From an uncultured Eubacterium sp. (GTDB lineage: Bacteria; Bacillota; Clostridia; Lachnospirales; Lachnospiraceae): a DNA stretch of 14,543 bases. Where the stretch lies: assembly GCA_905236225.1 (NCBI GenBank), contig CAJOPM010000040.1, positions 1 through 14,543 on the forward strand, written 5' to 3'. The translations under genes were made by a program, and so were the position numbers. Each line of letters opens with the position of its first letter. Position 1 is the stretch's first letter. The notes beneath the pieces were generated by a model that did not search any database, was not told where the DNA came from, and worked only from the letters and a program-made list of their open reading frames with translations. Below, piece after piece: positions 1 to 6,972 of the stretch.

Positions 1-168
1 ACCACATCCTAAATCTATTGCGCACTCTTTACTCTTAACATGGGCATAACTGCTGAGCAGAACTGCATCCATGCCAAAACAAAACATATTTGGATCTTGT
101 ATTATTTTAAGGTTGTTTCGCTCGAGATCATCTATGCGCTCGCCCTCTTTTAATAGTGAATCAGTCAA
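1..168 (-). CDS. tRNA1(Val) (adenine(37)-N6)-methyltransferase family, N-terminal fragment (cut by window edge)
   Basis: This is the first 56 codons of a TrmN6/YabB-type SAM-dependent methyltransferase; the rest lies outside the window. Family members methylate N6 of A37 in tRNA1(Val). Visible features are the ERIDDL stretch at residues 10-15, the FCFGMDAVLLS segment at 29-39, and the beginning of SAM-binding motif I, IDLGCG, at 51-56, where the window ends. The start is a TTG at 168-166, chosen because the whole conserved N-terminus follows it in frame. It overlaps the end of ricT by 8 bp, so translation is probably coupled. In Bacillus the same neighbour pair, yaaT and yabB, is separated only by yabA, which supports the assignment. 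The start codon and family call are fairly secure; substrate specificity is inferred from the family. Confidence 0.85.
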   Translation of the reverse strand, partial: MTDSLLKEGERIDDLERNNLKIIQDPNMFCFGMDAVLLSSYAHVKSKECAIDLGCG

Positions 169-1054
169 GCTTAGAGCTACCTCCACCGTCTTCAAGATGT
201 TTTAGTGTTTCAATTTCATCGGAAGAAACCTTTTGTTTCTTCTTGTGACTTTTGAATTTAAGTTCGCTGATAGGATATTCGCAAATTGTTTTTTCATCGT
301 CTTTTTCTATAACGACTTTAACAGTTTGCCTAAGGACGTTGACGTCGGTAACCTCACCTTTAAAGCCGTCGGGAGTAGTAACTTTTTCTCCCTGATTAGG
401 AAGACGCTGGTTAAGGTATTCGTAGGTTTCTTGTTCATTGCGAAGACAGCACATCAGCCTGCCGCAGGTTCCGGATATTTTTGTAGGGTTAAGAGACAAA
501 TCCTGTTCTTTAGCCATCTTAATGGAAACAGGAGCAAAATCCGTAAGAAAGCTATGACAGCAAAGTTCTCTGCCGCAAATTCCCACGCCGCCTAAAATTT
601 TGGCTTCATCTCTTACACCGATTTGTCTAAGTTCAATTCTGGTTCTGAACACGCTGGCTAGATCTTTAACAAGAGCTCTAAAGTCCACGCGGCCATCAGC
701 CGTAAAATAAAACAAAAGCTTTTTGCGGTCAAAAGTATAGCTGGCGCCAACCAGCTTCATTTCAAGACCGTGATTAGAAATTTTCTCTTTGCATATTTTA
801 AAGGCTTCTATCTCACGCTCATGATTGGAAGCATGTTCCATATCATCTTGCGGCGTGGCTACTCTGATAATAGGTTTAATGGGTTTAGCGCCCTCTTCAA
901 GTTCGATTTCTTTGTTAGCAAAAACTACATTGCCGTATTCCATACCGCGTAAAGTCTCGACTATAACGTGGTCGCCGCTATTAAGTTCAAAACCTGACGG
1001 GTCAAAATAATAAATCTTTCCGACTTTTCTAAATCGTACTCCGATAACGTTCAT
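161..1054 (-). CDS. ricT: RicT/YaaT, PSP1-domain RNase Y specificity factor
   Basis: The 297-residue protein is a full-length PSP1 C-terminal-domain protein of the RicT (YaaT) family. In Bacillus subtilis RicT acts with RicA and RicF in the Y-complex, which carries Fe-S clusters and directs RNase Y in mRNA maturation. The signature cysteines are all present in two clusters: C160, C165 and C166 (CGRELCC) and C197, C202 and C203 (CGRLMCC). They are joined by the conserved PVSIKMAK-Q-LSLNP stretch at about 175-190. A ribosome site (GGAGG) lies about ten bases upstream of the ATG at 1054. The gene follows holB by 28 bp and overlaps the trmN6-type gene by 8 bp. Genes for RicA and RicF are not in this window. 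The acidic, glycine-rich C-terminal tail is variable in the family. Confidence 0.95.
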   Translation of the reverse strand: MNVIGVRFRKVGKIYYFDPSGFELNSGDHVIVETLRGMEYGNVVFANKEIELEEGAKPIKPIIRVATPQDDMEHASNHEREIEAFKICKEKISNHGLEMKLVGASYTFDRKKLLFYFTADGRVDFRALVKDLASVFRTRIELRQIGVRDEAKILGGVGICGRELCCHSFLTDFAPVSIKMAKEQDLSLNPTKISGTCGRLMCCLRNEQETYEYLNQRLPNQGEKVTTPDGFKGEVTDVNVLRQTVKVVIEKDDEKTICEYPISELKFKSHKKKQKVSSDEIETLKHLEDGGGSSKLD

Positions 1055-1082
1055 TATATATAATCCTCCGACTAAAATACAC

Positions 1083-2078
1083 TCAGTTTATGGTATGTTT
1101 TATTAGCCATAGAAGCATTTCAACTGTAATCTCAGGATTAACATTTGCTTCTAATCTTATTTTCGCTTTGCCGAGTGCCTCTATTATATCATTTAACCCA
1201 GAATAATCTATATGACTTGACTGGGATTTAATAGTATATATATTGTCTTTAAATATGACATTGTTTGCATCTGCCGTTGCTTTATAGAGAAGTACGTCTC
1301 TGTACCAGACCGCAAGCAGATCGAAATAATCACTCATTTTGAGGTTGTAATCCTTAATATGACGAATTGCGGAAAGCAGCTCGAATTCATCCATTTGAGT
1401 AATATTTTCGGCAACCATGACAACCTCTTGACGCAGGTGCTCGAAATCAGAAGATGAGGCCAATGATATAGCGCTTCCGACATTTCCCTGCGAAAAAGAA
1501 ACGCATATATCTGCCATTGAAGGAGAAATATGCATATTATTAATAAGATAGTCTGAAATAACTTCAGATGAAACCGGGTGAAGATGAAGCATTAAACCTC
1601 TTGATAAAATAGTAGGTAAAAATGCTTGAGGATTGGTGGTTAGCAACATAATAACCGCATACTCCGGCGGCTCTTCAATTGTCTTAAGAAGAGCGTTTTG
1701 AGCCTGAAGATTAAGCATTTGTGCATCTTCTACTATGTAAATCTTGTAAGGAGCGCTATAAGGCCTGATTGATACCGTATCTATAAGCTGCTGCCTAATC
1801 TCACCAACTGTGATGACGTTGGGCTTTTCATGTGTTACATAGATAATATCAGGATGATTATGTCCTTCGGCCTGTTTACATGAATGGCAGCTATGGCAAG
1901 GTTCATCATGATAGTTCTCGCATACAAGTGATGCTGCAAACGCCTCTGATAACATCATTTTACCGGATAATTTCGGGCCGCTTAAAATGTAGCAGTGTGA
2001 AATTTTATGAGAAGCTATAGCCTCTTTCATATGAGAGATAATATCTTTATGTCCTATTATGTCTGAAAATGATGTCAT
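1083..2078 (-). CDS. holB: DNA polymerase III delta-prime subunit
   Basis: The 331-residue AAA+ clamp-loader subunit helps load the sliding clamp on primed DNA. The N-terminal region begins with the typical FSDIIGHKDI segment. The P-loop at residues 34-41 reads GPKLSGKM: the usual central Gly is Leu and the Ser/Thr after Lys is Met. Loss of ATP binding is common in delta-prime subunits, so this is consistent with the family rather than damage. Four cysteines (C53, C61, C64, C67) form the zinc-binding knuckle. A Walker-B-like IYIVEDAQML and a sensor-1 region (LLTTNP then LSR) follow. The ATG at 2078 has an AGGGA ribosome site. It lies downstream of yaaR with a 45-bp gap that contains a perfect hairpin. 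This is the classical yaaR-holB-ricT order. Confidence 0.95.
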   Translation of the reverse strand: MTSFSDIIGHKDIISHMKEAIASHKISHCYILSGPKLSGKMMLSEAFAASLVCENYHDEPCHSCHSCKQAEGHNHPDIIYVTHEKPNVITVGEIRQQLIDTVSIRPYSAPYKIYIVEDAQMLNLQAQNALLKTIEEPPEYAVIMLLTTNPQAFLPTILSRGLMLHLHPVSSEVISDYLINNMHISPSMADICVSFSQGNVGSAISLASSSDFEHLRQEVVMVAENITQMDEFELLSAIRHIKDYNLKMSDYFDLLAVWYRDVLLYKATADANNVIFKDNIYTIKSQSSHIDYSGLNDIIEALGKAKIRLEANVNPEITVEMLLWLIKHTIN

Positions 2079-2100
2079 ACAAATCCCTGCTTTCGTTGTT

Positions 2101-2126
2101 TGACCTGATGGCAGCCCATCAGGTCA
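2101..2126 (-). other. Perfect 11-bp hairpin overlapping the yaaR stop codon
   Basis: TGACCTGATGG and CCATCAGGTCA form an uninterrupted 11-bp stem around a 4-base loop. On the transcribed (minus) strand the first three bases are the TGA stop codon of yaaR. No T-tract follows in either direction, so this is not a standard intrinsic terminator. It stands 22 bp before the holB start, just upstream of its ribosome site. A role in mRNA stability, processing or partial attenuation is possible but inferred. Confidence 0.7.
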
Positions 2127-2561
2127 GGTGATAATATCTATTAATAATCCTCTGATTTCATCAATTCTCTCTAAGATGGATATATGATTTTGCTCGTCGC
2201 TTACAAGTTCTTTTGCAAGAGCATCAAGATTTTCATCAATAAGTCTGATAATGCCGTAAACTCTGTGTCGTCCCTTTCGATCTAAAAAGTTCTCACGTGA
2301 GAATTTATGGGAACGAAATACGACTTCATTAAGGAAATCTTTTACAAGGGAGCGATATTTCTTAAGGTCGCGAATGTCCATATGACGCGCAATAATCTCG
2401 CCTTGTTTGGTGATATCATTTATTATTGAGCCTATTTTTTCTTGAAGCGCAGATTCTTCAATGTTGCTCGCCAACATAAATTTAAAGTCATCTGAGCGTT
2501 CTACGGGTTTGGCAGCCTCAGCCTGTGTAATTTCGCTGGTCTGATTAACTCTGATATCCAT
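2124..2561 (-). CDS. yaaR: YaaR family protein (DUF327)
   Basis: This 145-residue protein matches the small, mostly helical YaaR/DUF327 family found next to holB in many Bacillota. The recognisable pattern is the QGE at residues 53-55, a DLKKYRSLVKDFLNEV helix at about 65-80, the basic DRKGRHRVYGIIRLID segment at 94-109, and a C-terminal ILERIDEIRGLLIDI helix. No enzymatic motif, signal peptide or membrane segment is visible. The start ATG at 2561 is preceded by an AGGGA ribosome site. It lies 38 bp after the kinase gene. The molecular function is not established from sequence. Conserved position next to holB is the main contextual clue. Confidence 0.92.
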   Translation of the reverse strand: MDIRVNQTSEITQAEAAKPVERSDDFKFMLASNIEESALQEKIGSIINDITKQGEIIARHMDIRDLKKYRSLVKDFLNEVVFRSHKFSRENFLDRKGRHRVYGIIRLIDENLDALAKELVSDEQNHISILERIDEIRGLLIDIIT

Positions 2562-2599
2562 CAGCGTCCCTCACATTCTATCATACAATAATTAAAAGT

Positions 2600-3184
2600 T
2601 TAAATATTTTTACATATATAGTCACTAATATTTTTAACGGTATTTTCCAGGTCAATATTATTAAAACGTCTATTGATACCCAGAACAGTTAAAGTCTCTT
2701 CATTAAAGTCAGCCTCATCACCTAAATAACGCCTGCAAAGTTCTGCATATTTAGGGACCTTTTGCTGTTTTTCTCTGTCAAGAGCACGTCTAAGGCGCAA
2801 ATAATCATCCACTTCTATATATATGGGGACAATATATTGCGATCCAAAATAATCGACAAAGCTCTTATAAACGTCCAAAGTACCTATATATATATAATTA
2901 TATCGGTCAATCTCAATCTGTCCATCATCCAAAGTGAAATAATTCCAAAGCCCGCAGACCGTATTATAGGATCTCTTTTCTATAACGCATCCCTTATTAG
3001 TCATCTCGCTTAAAAAATCATTATCTGTAAAATGATACTCTCTGCCGTTGACTTCGCCTTCTCTTATCGGCCTTGTAGTATAAGGAATAATGGGGCGAAG
3101 ATTAAGGCTTGATGATAACAGGCGCGAATATATAGTGTCTTTGCCGGTTGCGCTTTTTCCCATTAAACAAAATATTTTACCCAT
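2600..3184 (-). CDS. Guanylate-kinase-like P-loop kinase
   Basis: The 194-residue cytoplasmic protein has an N-terminal P-loop (GKSATGKDT, residues 9-17) and the guanylate kinase signature YTTRPIREGEVNGREYHF, which carries the GMP-phosphate-binding arginines and tyrosine. Beyond that it diverges. The family's GNxYGT motif becomes a YNTVCG-like stretch, and the following D-D-Q-G segment, which contacts GMP and Mg, is not recognisable. A lid-like segment with arginines (LRRALDRE) is present. The ATG at 3184 lies within the last codons of the decarboxylase gene (8-bp overlap), preceded by AAGG. In Bacillus the matching position holds tmk and yaaQ. It is surely a nucleotide-kinase-fold protein. 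Whether it phosphorylates GMP, another nucleotide or something else cannot be decided here. A canonical gmk may exist elsewhere in the genome. Confidence 0.85.
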   Translation of the reverse strand: MGKIFCLMGKSATGKDTIYSRLLSSSLNLRPIIPYTTRPIREGEVNGREYHFTDNDFLSEMTNKGCVIEKRSYNTVCGLWNYFTLDDGQIEIDRYNYIYIGTLDVYKSFVDYFGSQYIVPIYIEVDDYLRLRRALDREKQQKVPKYAELCRRYLGDEADFNEETLTVLGINRRFNNIDLENTVKNISDYICKNI

Positions 3185-4607
3185 TTTGGCACCTTAAAAC
3201 CTTTATTTTTTGATCATTATGTGTAAGTCCGTAAACTGTGTGATTCATGCTAAGTGAAAGTTTTATAATATCAATGTGTCTTTTTGATATTATATCACCG
3301 GGCTTTAAAAACGGTATACCCGGAGGATAAAGCATAACAAACTGCGAACAAATACACCCATTGCTTGATTCTATTAAAACATCTTTTGATAAAGAGTCGA
3401 TAGCCTGCCTGATTGACGTTGCATGTTTGTTAGGCTCAAGGCACAATTCTAATAACCGCCGACCTTTATTATCAGACTGATCTAAAGGCGTGATCGTATT
3501 ATCTATATTTTTCAGAGCATTAAATAATCTGTCAAAACCTTCTTGTATATCGCAGATAGAACATAAAGCGGTAACGAAATTCCCCTGATACATCTCCATC
3601 TCTAGTTTATATTGTTCTCTTAAGATATTATACAGATCATTGCCGTTATAGGTATGAGAACTGTCGTAAAAAACAATTTTAGACTTATCTTTATTAAATA
3701 CGCAATCCTCATCAGAACCGAAAAACTTGATATATTTGAAATTACTGCATTGAGAGTAAAATTTATCAAGCATAGCCGATAATTTGCCAAACATTTCATA
3801 TCCCTTAAAAGAGAGCAGATCAAGACACTCACAGGCTGCCGTCATAAAGACGTATGAAGGAGAACTTGTCTGGTAAATATCGAGAAATAGGGCAAATTTT
3901 TCTGGATCGACGCTGTCGGTGTTTATGTGCACAAGTGCTGTTTGGGTATAGGCGGGCAGTGTTTTATGCATGCTTTGTATAACAATATCAGCCCCAAGCA
4001 AGGCAGCACTTTTAGGAAAATCTTCATGAAAACCGAAGTGAGCACCATGCGCTTCATCAACAATAAGAAGCTTGCCATGTGCATGTACAATGTCAGCAAT
4101 TGCAGCAATATCACTAACTACGCCTTCATAAGTAGGTGAAGTAATAAATACCGATGTGGCACTGGGATTTTTAATAAGAGCCTCTTTGATTGAATCAGTA
4201 GTAATACTGCCCCAAAGCAAAAGATTGCTTACGGAAGGATATACATATTCACAAGAGGCATCCCTTAGATAAAGAGTATGATATGCGGATTTATGACAGT
4301 TAACAGCCATTATAATACTGCCGCCGTTTGAGATAGCATAACTAATGGCAGAAAGTATTCCACAGGTCGAGCCACCAACAGTTAAAAAACTTTTCTTAAC
4401 ATGATAAAGGCTTGCTGCATGTTTCTCAATATCAAGCAGCAAACCTGTCGGTTTGTGTAAATCGTCAAATCCGTATATTTCGGTAATATCATAGTCAAAT
4501 GCCGAAGAAACCTTGCCAAGAGGGTGTGTTCTCTTGTGCCCGGGCATATGGAACGGATAGTATGAATCATTTATATAATTATCTAAAGAAGTACTTAAGT
4601 TATGCAT
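3177..4607 (-). CDS. Orn/Lys/Arg decarboxylase-family PLP enzyme (YaaO/SpeA-like)
   Basis: The 476-residue fold-type I PLP enzyme belongs to the Orn/Lys/Arg decarboxylase group, whose members release CO2 from basic amino acids to give cadaverine, agmatine or putrescine. The N-terminus has the diagnostic YPFHMPGHKR (residues 17-26) and a D-T-E-(I/L)-x-G-x-D-D-L-like DITEIYGFDDLHKP. A GGSTCG phosphate-binding segment lies at 78-83, DEAHGAH at 184-190, and the SMHKTLPA Schiff-base site with lysine K215. The shorter length, without an N-terminal response-regulator-like wing domain, fits the Gram-positive YaaO/SpeA form. No strong Shine-Dalgarno precedes the ATG at 4607, which is 14 bp after the stop of the AbiEii-like gene. 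Translation may depend on upstream coupling. Substrate choice cannot be read from the sequence. Confidence 0.93.
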   Translation of the reverse strand: MHNLSTSLDNYINDSYYPFHMPGHKRTHPLGKVSSAFDYDITEIYGFDDLHKPTGLLLDIEKHAASLYHVKKSFLTVGGSTCGILSAISYAISNGGSIIMAVNCHKSAYHTLYLRDASCEYVYPSVSNLLLWGSITTDSIKEALIKNPSATSVFITSPTYEGVVSDIAAIADIVHAHGKLLIVDEAHGAHFGFHEDFPKSAALLGADIVIQSMHKTLPAYTQTALVHINTDSVDPEKFALFLDIYQTSSPSYVFMTAACECLDLLSFKGYEMFGKLSAMLDKFYSQCSNFKYIKFFGSDEDCVFNKDKSKIVFYDSSHTYNGNDLYNILREQYKLEMEMYQGNFVTALCSICDIQEGFDRLFNALKNIDNTITPLDQSDNKGRRLLELCLEPNKHATSIRQAIDSLSKDVLIESSNGCICSQFVMLYPPGIPFLKPGDIISKRHIDIIKLSLSMNHTVYGLTHNDQKIKVLRCQNG

Positions 4608-4621
4608 AATAGTAAAAAGAG

Positions 4622-5521
4622 CTACATAAAGCGTTTTAATTGAGGCATCCAGTCCTCTAAAAAAATACTGTCGCTGATAACGTAATCAATTATTTTTTCA
4701 AGGAAATCCGTAATAAGCGAAATAACATCCTCCCAAGGAGTAAAAGAAAAATGATTGCGTTTAATATAGGCGCGCCATTTTTTCTTAAGATATGGGTTAT
4801 TAGTATAGCTTCTAAACAGATTGCATATATCGCGATCAACTTCAAGGTTACTTTCCTTGATTGATTGTGACAGGCTGCTTACGACTTTTCGTCCACTAAG
4901 GGATTCACAGCTTATTATAGTATACAAATCATAAAGAATACGCATATCGCTAATAAGCTCAAGATAAGTGAAAAAACTTATAAAGCTTCTTACCAATATC
5001 GTCTCGGGAATAAGCTCGTAAAGCCTGATAGATTTAGCCTTGAGAGGTAAATCTATATCAACGCTTCTTATCTGGTCGTAAGAGACATATAAATTATAAA
5101 AATTAAAGCTAAGCGGTATAAGTCTATGGTTAAAAACGTAATTAATGTCAAATGTCGTCAGATTATCAAATTGCTGAATCTTATAAGAAGAGATATTTGC
5201 ATTAGGGCTTAGCATATTGGTGATAAATTTATCCAAATTATGTGGATCGCCGAGGTAATTGGCACCTGTTTCATGCGGACAATAATATAATGTTACCGAG
5301 CGCTTGTAGCCGGACTCTTCATGTAAAACCGCACTGAAAATACTGCTTCCGACAATAATCTCATCCGGAGAATCTGAGGATGAGAAAGCATATAATATAT
5401 TTTCAATTGTCCATCTGAAAAAAATATCCTCAATCGCGATATCATTAGTGCGAGCGTATTCGCATAGCTCGCTATCAGTGTATTTGCCGCGGATGTGAGG
5501 CGCATTATTAGTCATAGCCAT
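4622..5521 (-). CDS. AbiEii-like protein with degenerate nucleotidyltransferase motifs
   Basis: This 299-residue protein directly follows an AbiEi-like gene. Its layout resembles AbiEii/AbiGii-type nucleotidyltransferase toxins: a helix (RWTIENILYAFS) before a GSS motif at 58-60, then a region equivalent to the R-x-T-x-DxD strand, and a C-terminal MRILYDLY at 193-200 matching the usual K-D-x-Y-DLY. The key residues are missing. Where the catalytic DxD is expected (about 72-80) the sequence reads YKRSVTLYY, and the conserved lysine of the later E-x-I-L-x-E-K motif appears as R178 in PETILVR. It is therefore predicted to be catalytically inactive or to work differently. The first ATG at 5521 overlaps the upstream gene by 10 bp. 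A second ATG at 5515 gives an ATGA stop/start overlap and may be the real start. The AbiEii relationship is moderately sure and toxicity is unproven. Confidence 0.65.
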   Translation of the reverse strand: MAMTNNAPHIRGKYTDSELCEYARTNDIAIEDIFFRWTIENILYAFSSSDSPDEIIVGSSIFSAVLHEESGYKRSVTLYYCPHETGANYLGDPHNLDKFITNMLSPNANISSYKIQQFDNLTTFDINYVFNHRLIPLSFNFYNLYVSYDQIRSVDIDLPLKAKSIRLYELIPETILVRSFISFFTYLELISDMRILYDLYTIISCESLSGRKVVSSLSQSIKESNLEVDRDICNLFRSYTNNPYLKKKWRAYIKRNHFSFTPWEDVISLITDFLEKIIDYVISDSIFLEDWMPQLKRFM

Positions 5522-6141
5522 AGCCCAATAGTGTTTCTGACCTTAGTGATAACCTTGCGTTCTTTAGCATATTGAAGGAGATGAGCAATATTTTTATTAC
5601 TCTCTTTAACATAGCTTAAAAGCGCGGCCTTGACATATGAAGGCTCTAGTTGCGTTTCGAAGCGAAGTATCTCGCAGATCAGCCTCTCTTTGTCGTATAT
5701 TTTGAAGGAAAATCCGTCAAGTTCAATTTCACTTACACCGAAAGAAAGCACTTTGCTTTCGGCATAATAAGGCTTAACCATGGGATATTCCATAGAAAAG
5801 CGGGATTTTGATGTGTCTTTGTCAATTGCAATGCACCATTTAAGAGGTCGCTCCTCAATATAGTGATATGCATACAGCGCACTCTCCATACATAGAACGC
5901 CATCAGGAAACAACTCGCTAATAATCTGAGCTTGAGTAATATCAGGTGAAACCGGGCAATAATACCCGTTCTTAAGGCGCCTAAGCTGGCCGCTTTTGAT
6001 GAATTCACTTATCATACGATCGGTAAAGCCCATCTCATACAAAGCCTTTGTCTTAAGCACGGCGCCACCCATATTAACAAATGAACCTAATTCTTCTGTT
6101 AAATAATCCCGTTTTAGATTGTGTATTTCATGTTGCTGCAT
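5512..6141 (-). CDS. AbiEi-like antitoxin/transcriptional regulator (type IV TA family)
   Basis: The protein (209 residues from ATG 6141) has the AbiEi arrangement. It has an N-terminal winged-helix region (GGAVLKTKALYEMGFTDR, then a basic LRRLKNGYY wing), a central CMESALYAYH segment equivalent to the H-x-S/T-ALyLHG motif, and the family's YDKERLICEILRF (usual DxERTIxDxL-R). The C-terminal helical repeat is like AbiEi domains that bind operator DNA or counter AbiEii. A TTG five codons upstream (6156) is open, but the ATG at 6141 is preferred because AAGG sits eight bases before it, on top of that TTG region. The gene is first in the leftward operon and probably autoregulates, as known AbiEi proteins do by binding inverted repeats at their promoter. 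Family assignment is good; partner biology is uncertain because its toxin-like neighbour is degenerate. Confidence 0.8.
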   Translation of the reverse strand: MQQHEIHNLKRDYLTEELGSFVNMGGAVLKTKALYEMGFTDRMISEFIKSGQLRRLKNGYYCPVSPDITQAQIISELFPDGVLCMESALYAYHYIEERPLKWCIAIDKDTSKSRFSMEYPMVKPYYAESKVLSFGVSEIELDGFSFKIYDKERLICEILRFETQLEPSYVKAALLSYVKESNKNIAHLLQYAKERKVITKVRNTIGLWL

Positions 6142-6171
6142 AAAAATTACCTTCAAAAAAATATATAAATA

Positions 6172-6200
6172 ATTTTAACATTTTTCTTGAATAAATTTAA
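6172..6200 (-). promoter_or_regulatory. Promoter of the leftward AbiEi-housekeeping operon
   Basis: On the minus strand an extended -10 (TGTTAAAAT; hexamer at 6177-6172) follows a weak -35 (TTAAAT, 6200-6195) with a 17-bp spacer. Transcription would start near 6165, about 24 bases before the ATG at 6141. The -35 region overlaps the spacer of the rightward promoter, so the two would compete or be co-repressed. The imperfect dyad CTTGAATAAATTTAAG (6186-6201) lies across both and is a candidate operator. This is a prediction from sequence only. Confidence 0.5.
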
Positions 6201-6216
6201 GGTCTTATTTTATAAT
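6187..6216 (+). promoter_or_regulatory. Sigma-A-type promoter for the gene at 6289
   Basis: TTGAAT (6187-6192), an 18-bp spacer, and a perfect TATAAT (6211-6216) make a strong housekeeping promoter. Predicted transcription start is about 6223, giving a leader of roughly 66 bases. The same TTG could be mistaken for a start codon of a longer frame, but it would then be upstream of the transcript. Confidence 0.75.
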
Positions 6217-6288
6217 GATTTAGAAAAAAATGTCTTTTTAAATGAAAATGACGATAATTATTGGTCTTTTTATAGGAGTAAAGTGATT

Positions 6289-6822
6289 ATGGATAGTTTG
6301 AGCCAAGAAAGACACGTACTTAGGAAGAATCCGTCCAGAGAAAAATGCCAGCAGGTTATAAGACGAATTTTGATGACGGAGACGTTAGAGAGAGGAAAAA
6401 ACGAACACTTTAAGAGCGCGACAGATTTTTTGGGATATTTTGAATCTTTGTATCCGGCATCGCCATCTTTAACAAAACAAATTCAAAGAGCTGTTAAAGC
6501 TATGGATCTTCCAAAGGATGAAGACGGATTTTTTATAATTAATAAAACCAAAGAACAGATTAATCAAGAGGAAGAGATTGCAAGATTACTTAGCGTGGCA
6601 AATGCAAAAGGAAAATCTCTTAAAGAAATGACTCCGGTATTTATAAGTATGGAAGAGGCATATGCGCCCGGGATTATGAAGCTTATATCACAGTCCGTAA
6701 GTTTCAAGGACAAATATGAAGTAATGGTACAGACGCATGAAGGGATACTGTTTTATACCGATAATGAAGAACAACTCAGGTACGTTTTGGATAGCGTAAT
6801 GCCAGATAATAATGACAATTAA
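6289..6822 (+). CDS. Small cytoplasmic protein, possibly ArgR-like winged helix plus C-terminal domain
   Basis: The 177-residue product is not confidently recognised. ATG 6289 is chosen because AGGAG lies at 6274-6278, ten bases upstream, and because the longer frame beginning at TTG 6187 starts inside a promoter. A GTG at 6283 is a less likely alternative. There is no signal peptide or membrane segment. Residues 42-85 could form a winged helix (FESLYP...TKQIQRAVKAMDL...GFFIIN), and residues 117-171 resemble the alpha/beta C-terminal domain of arginine repressors by pattern and spacing. The ArgR SRD motif of the recognition helix and the GDD ligand motif are absent (the corresponding spots read TKQ and THEG). 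If it is ArgR-like it would not be expected to sense arginine in the standard way. It is a single-gene unit closed by a terminator at 6893. Gene existence is firm; function is a guess. Confidence 0.8.
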   Translation: MDSLSQERHVLRKNPSREKCQQVIRRILMTETLERGKNEHFKSATDFLGYFESLYPASPSLTKQIQRAVKAMDLPKDEDGFFIINKTKEQINQEEEIARLLSVANAKGKSLKEMTPVFISMEEAYAPGIMKLISQSVSFKDKYEVMVQTHEGILFYTDNEEQLRYVLDSVMPDNNDN

Positions 6823-6892
6823 CAGACAATAAGCCAACATAAAGACAATAATCAAAAAACTATCGTCAAAAATTAGGGAGTCTAATTTAGAT

Positions 6893-6930
6893 AAAGCGAC
6901 AATTTATTATGTAACAAATTGTCGCTTTTT
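6893..6930 (+). terminator. Intrinsic terminator, likely bidirectional
   Basis: A perfect 13-bp stem (AAAGCGACAATTT, 6893-6905, and AAATTGTCGCTTT, 6916-6928) encloses a 10-base loop, and the plus strand then runs into TTTTT. It sits between two convergent genes. On the minus strand the stem ends in TTT followed by ATC, so leftward termination of the carboxypeptidase transcript is possible but weaker. A small additional dyad (ATTAG/CTAAT) lies just before it. Confidence 0.88.
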
Positions 6931-6972
6931 GGATATTTCAGAACATATAAAGTGCTTAGCACAAATATACGA

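Noticed and set aside
233..595. 120-codon open frame on the plus strand
   Set aside because: It lies wholly antisense to ricT, has no ribosome site, and its translation shows no domain pattern, while the minus-strand frame has all RicT cysteine motifs.
1117..2078. Degenerate P-loop of HolB as a sign of pseudogene
   Set aside because: Delta-prime subunits commonly lack a functional ATP site; the zinc cysteines and length are intact.
2101..2126. Hairpin as an intrinsic terminator between yaaR and holB
   Set aside because: There is no T-tract on either strand, and the yaaR-holB-ricT order normally forms one transcript.
6142..6156. TTG 6156 as start of the AbiEi-like gene
   Set aside because: The AAGG ribosome site sits within these codons and serves ATG 6141; the added residues have no family match.
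6187..6288. TTG-initiated N-terminal extension of the gene at 6289
   Set aside because: The TTG is the -35 box of a TTGAAT-N18-TATAAT promoter, so transcription begins downstream of it, and a good AGGAG precedes ATG 6289.
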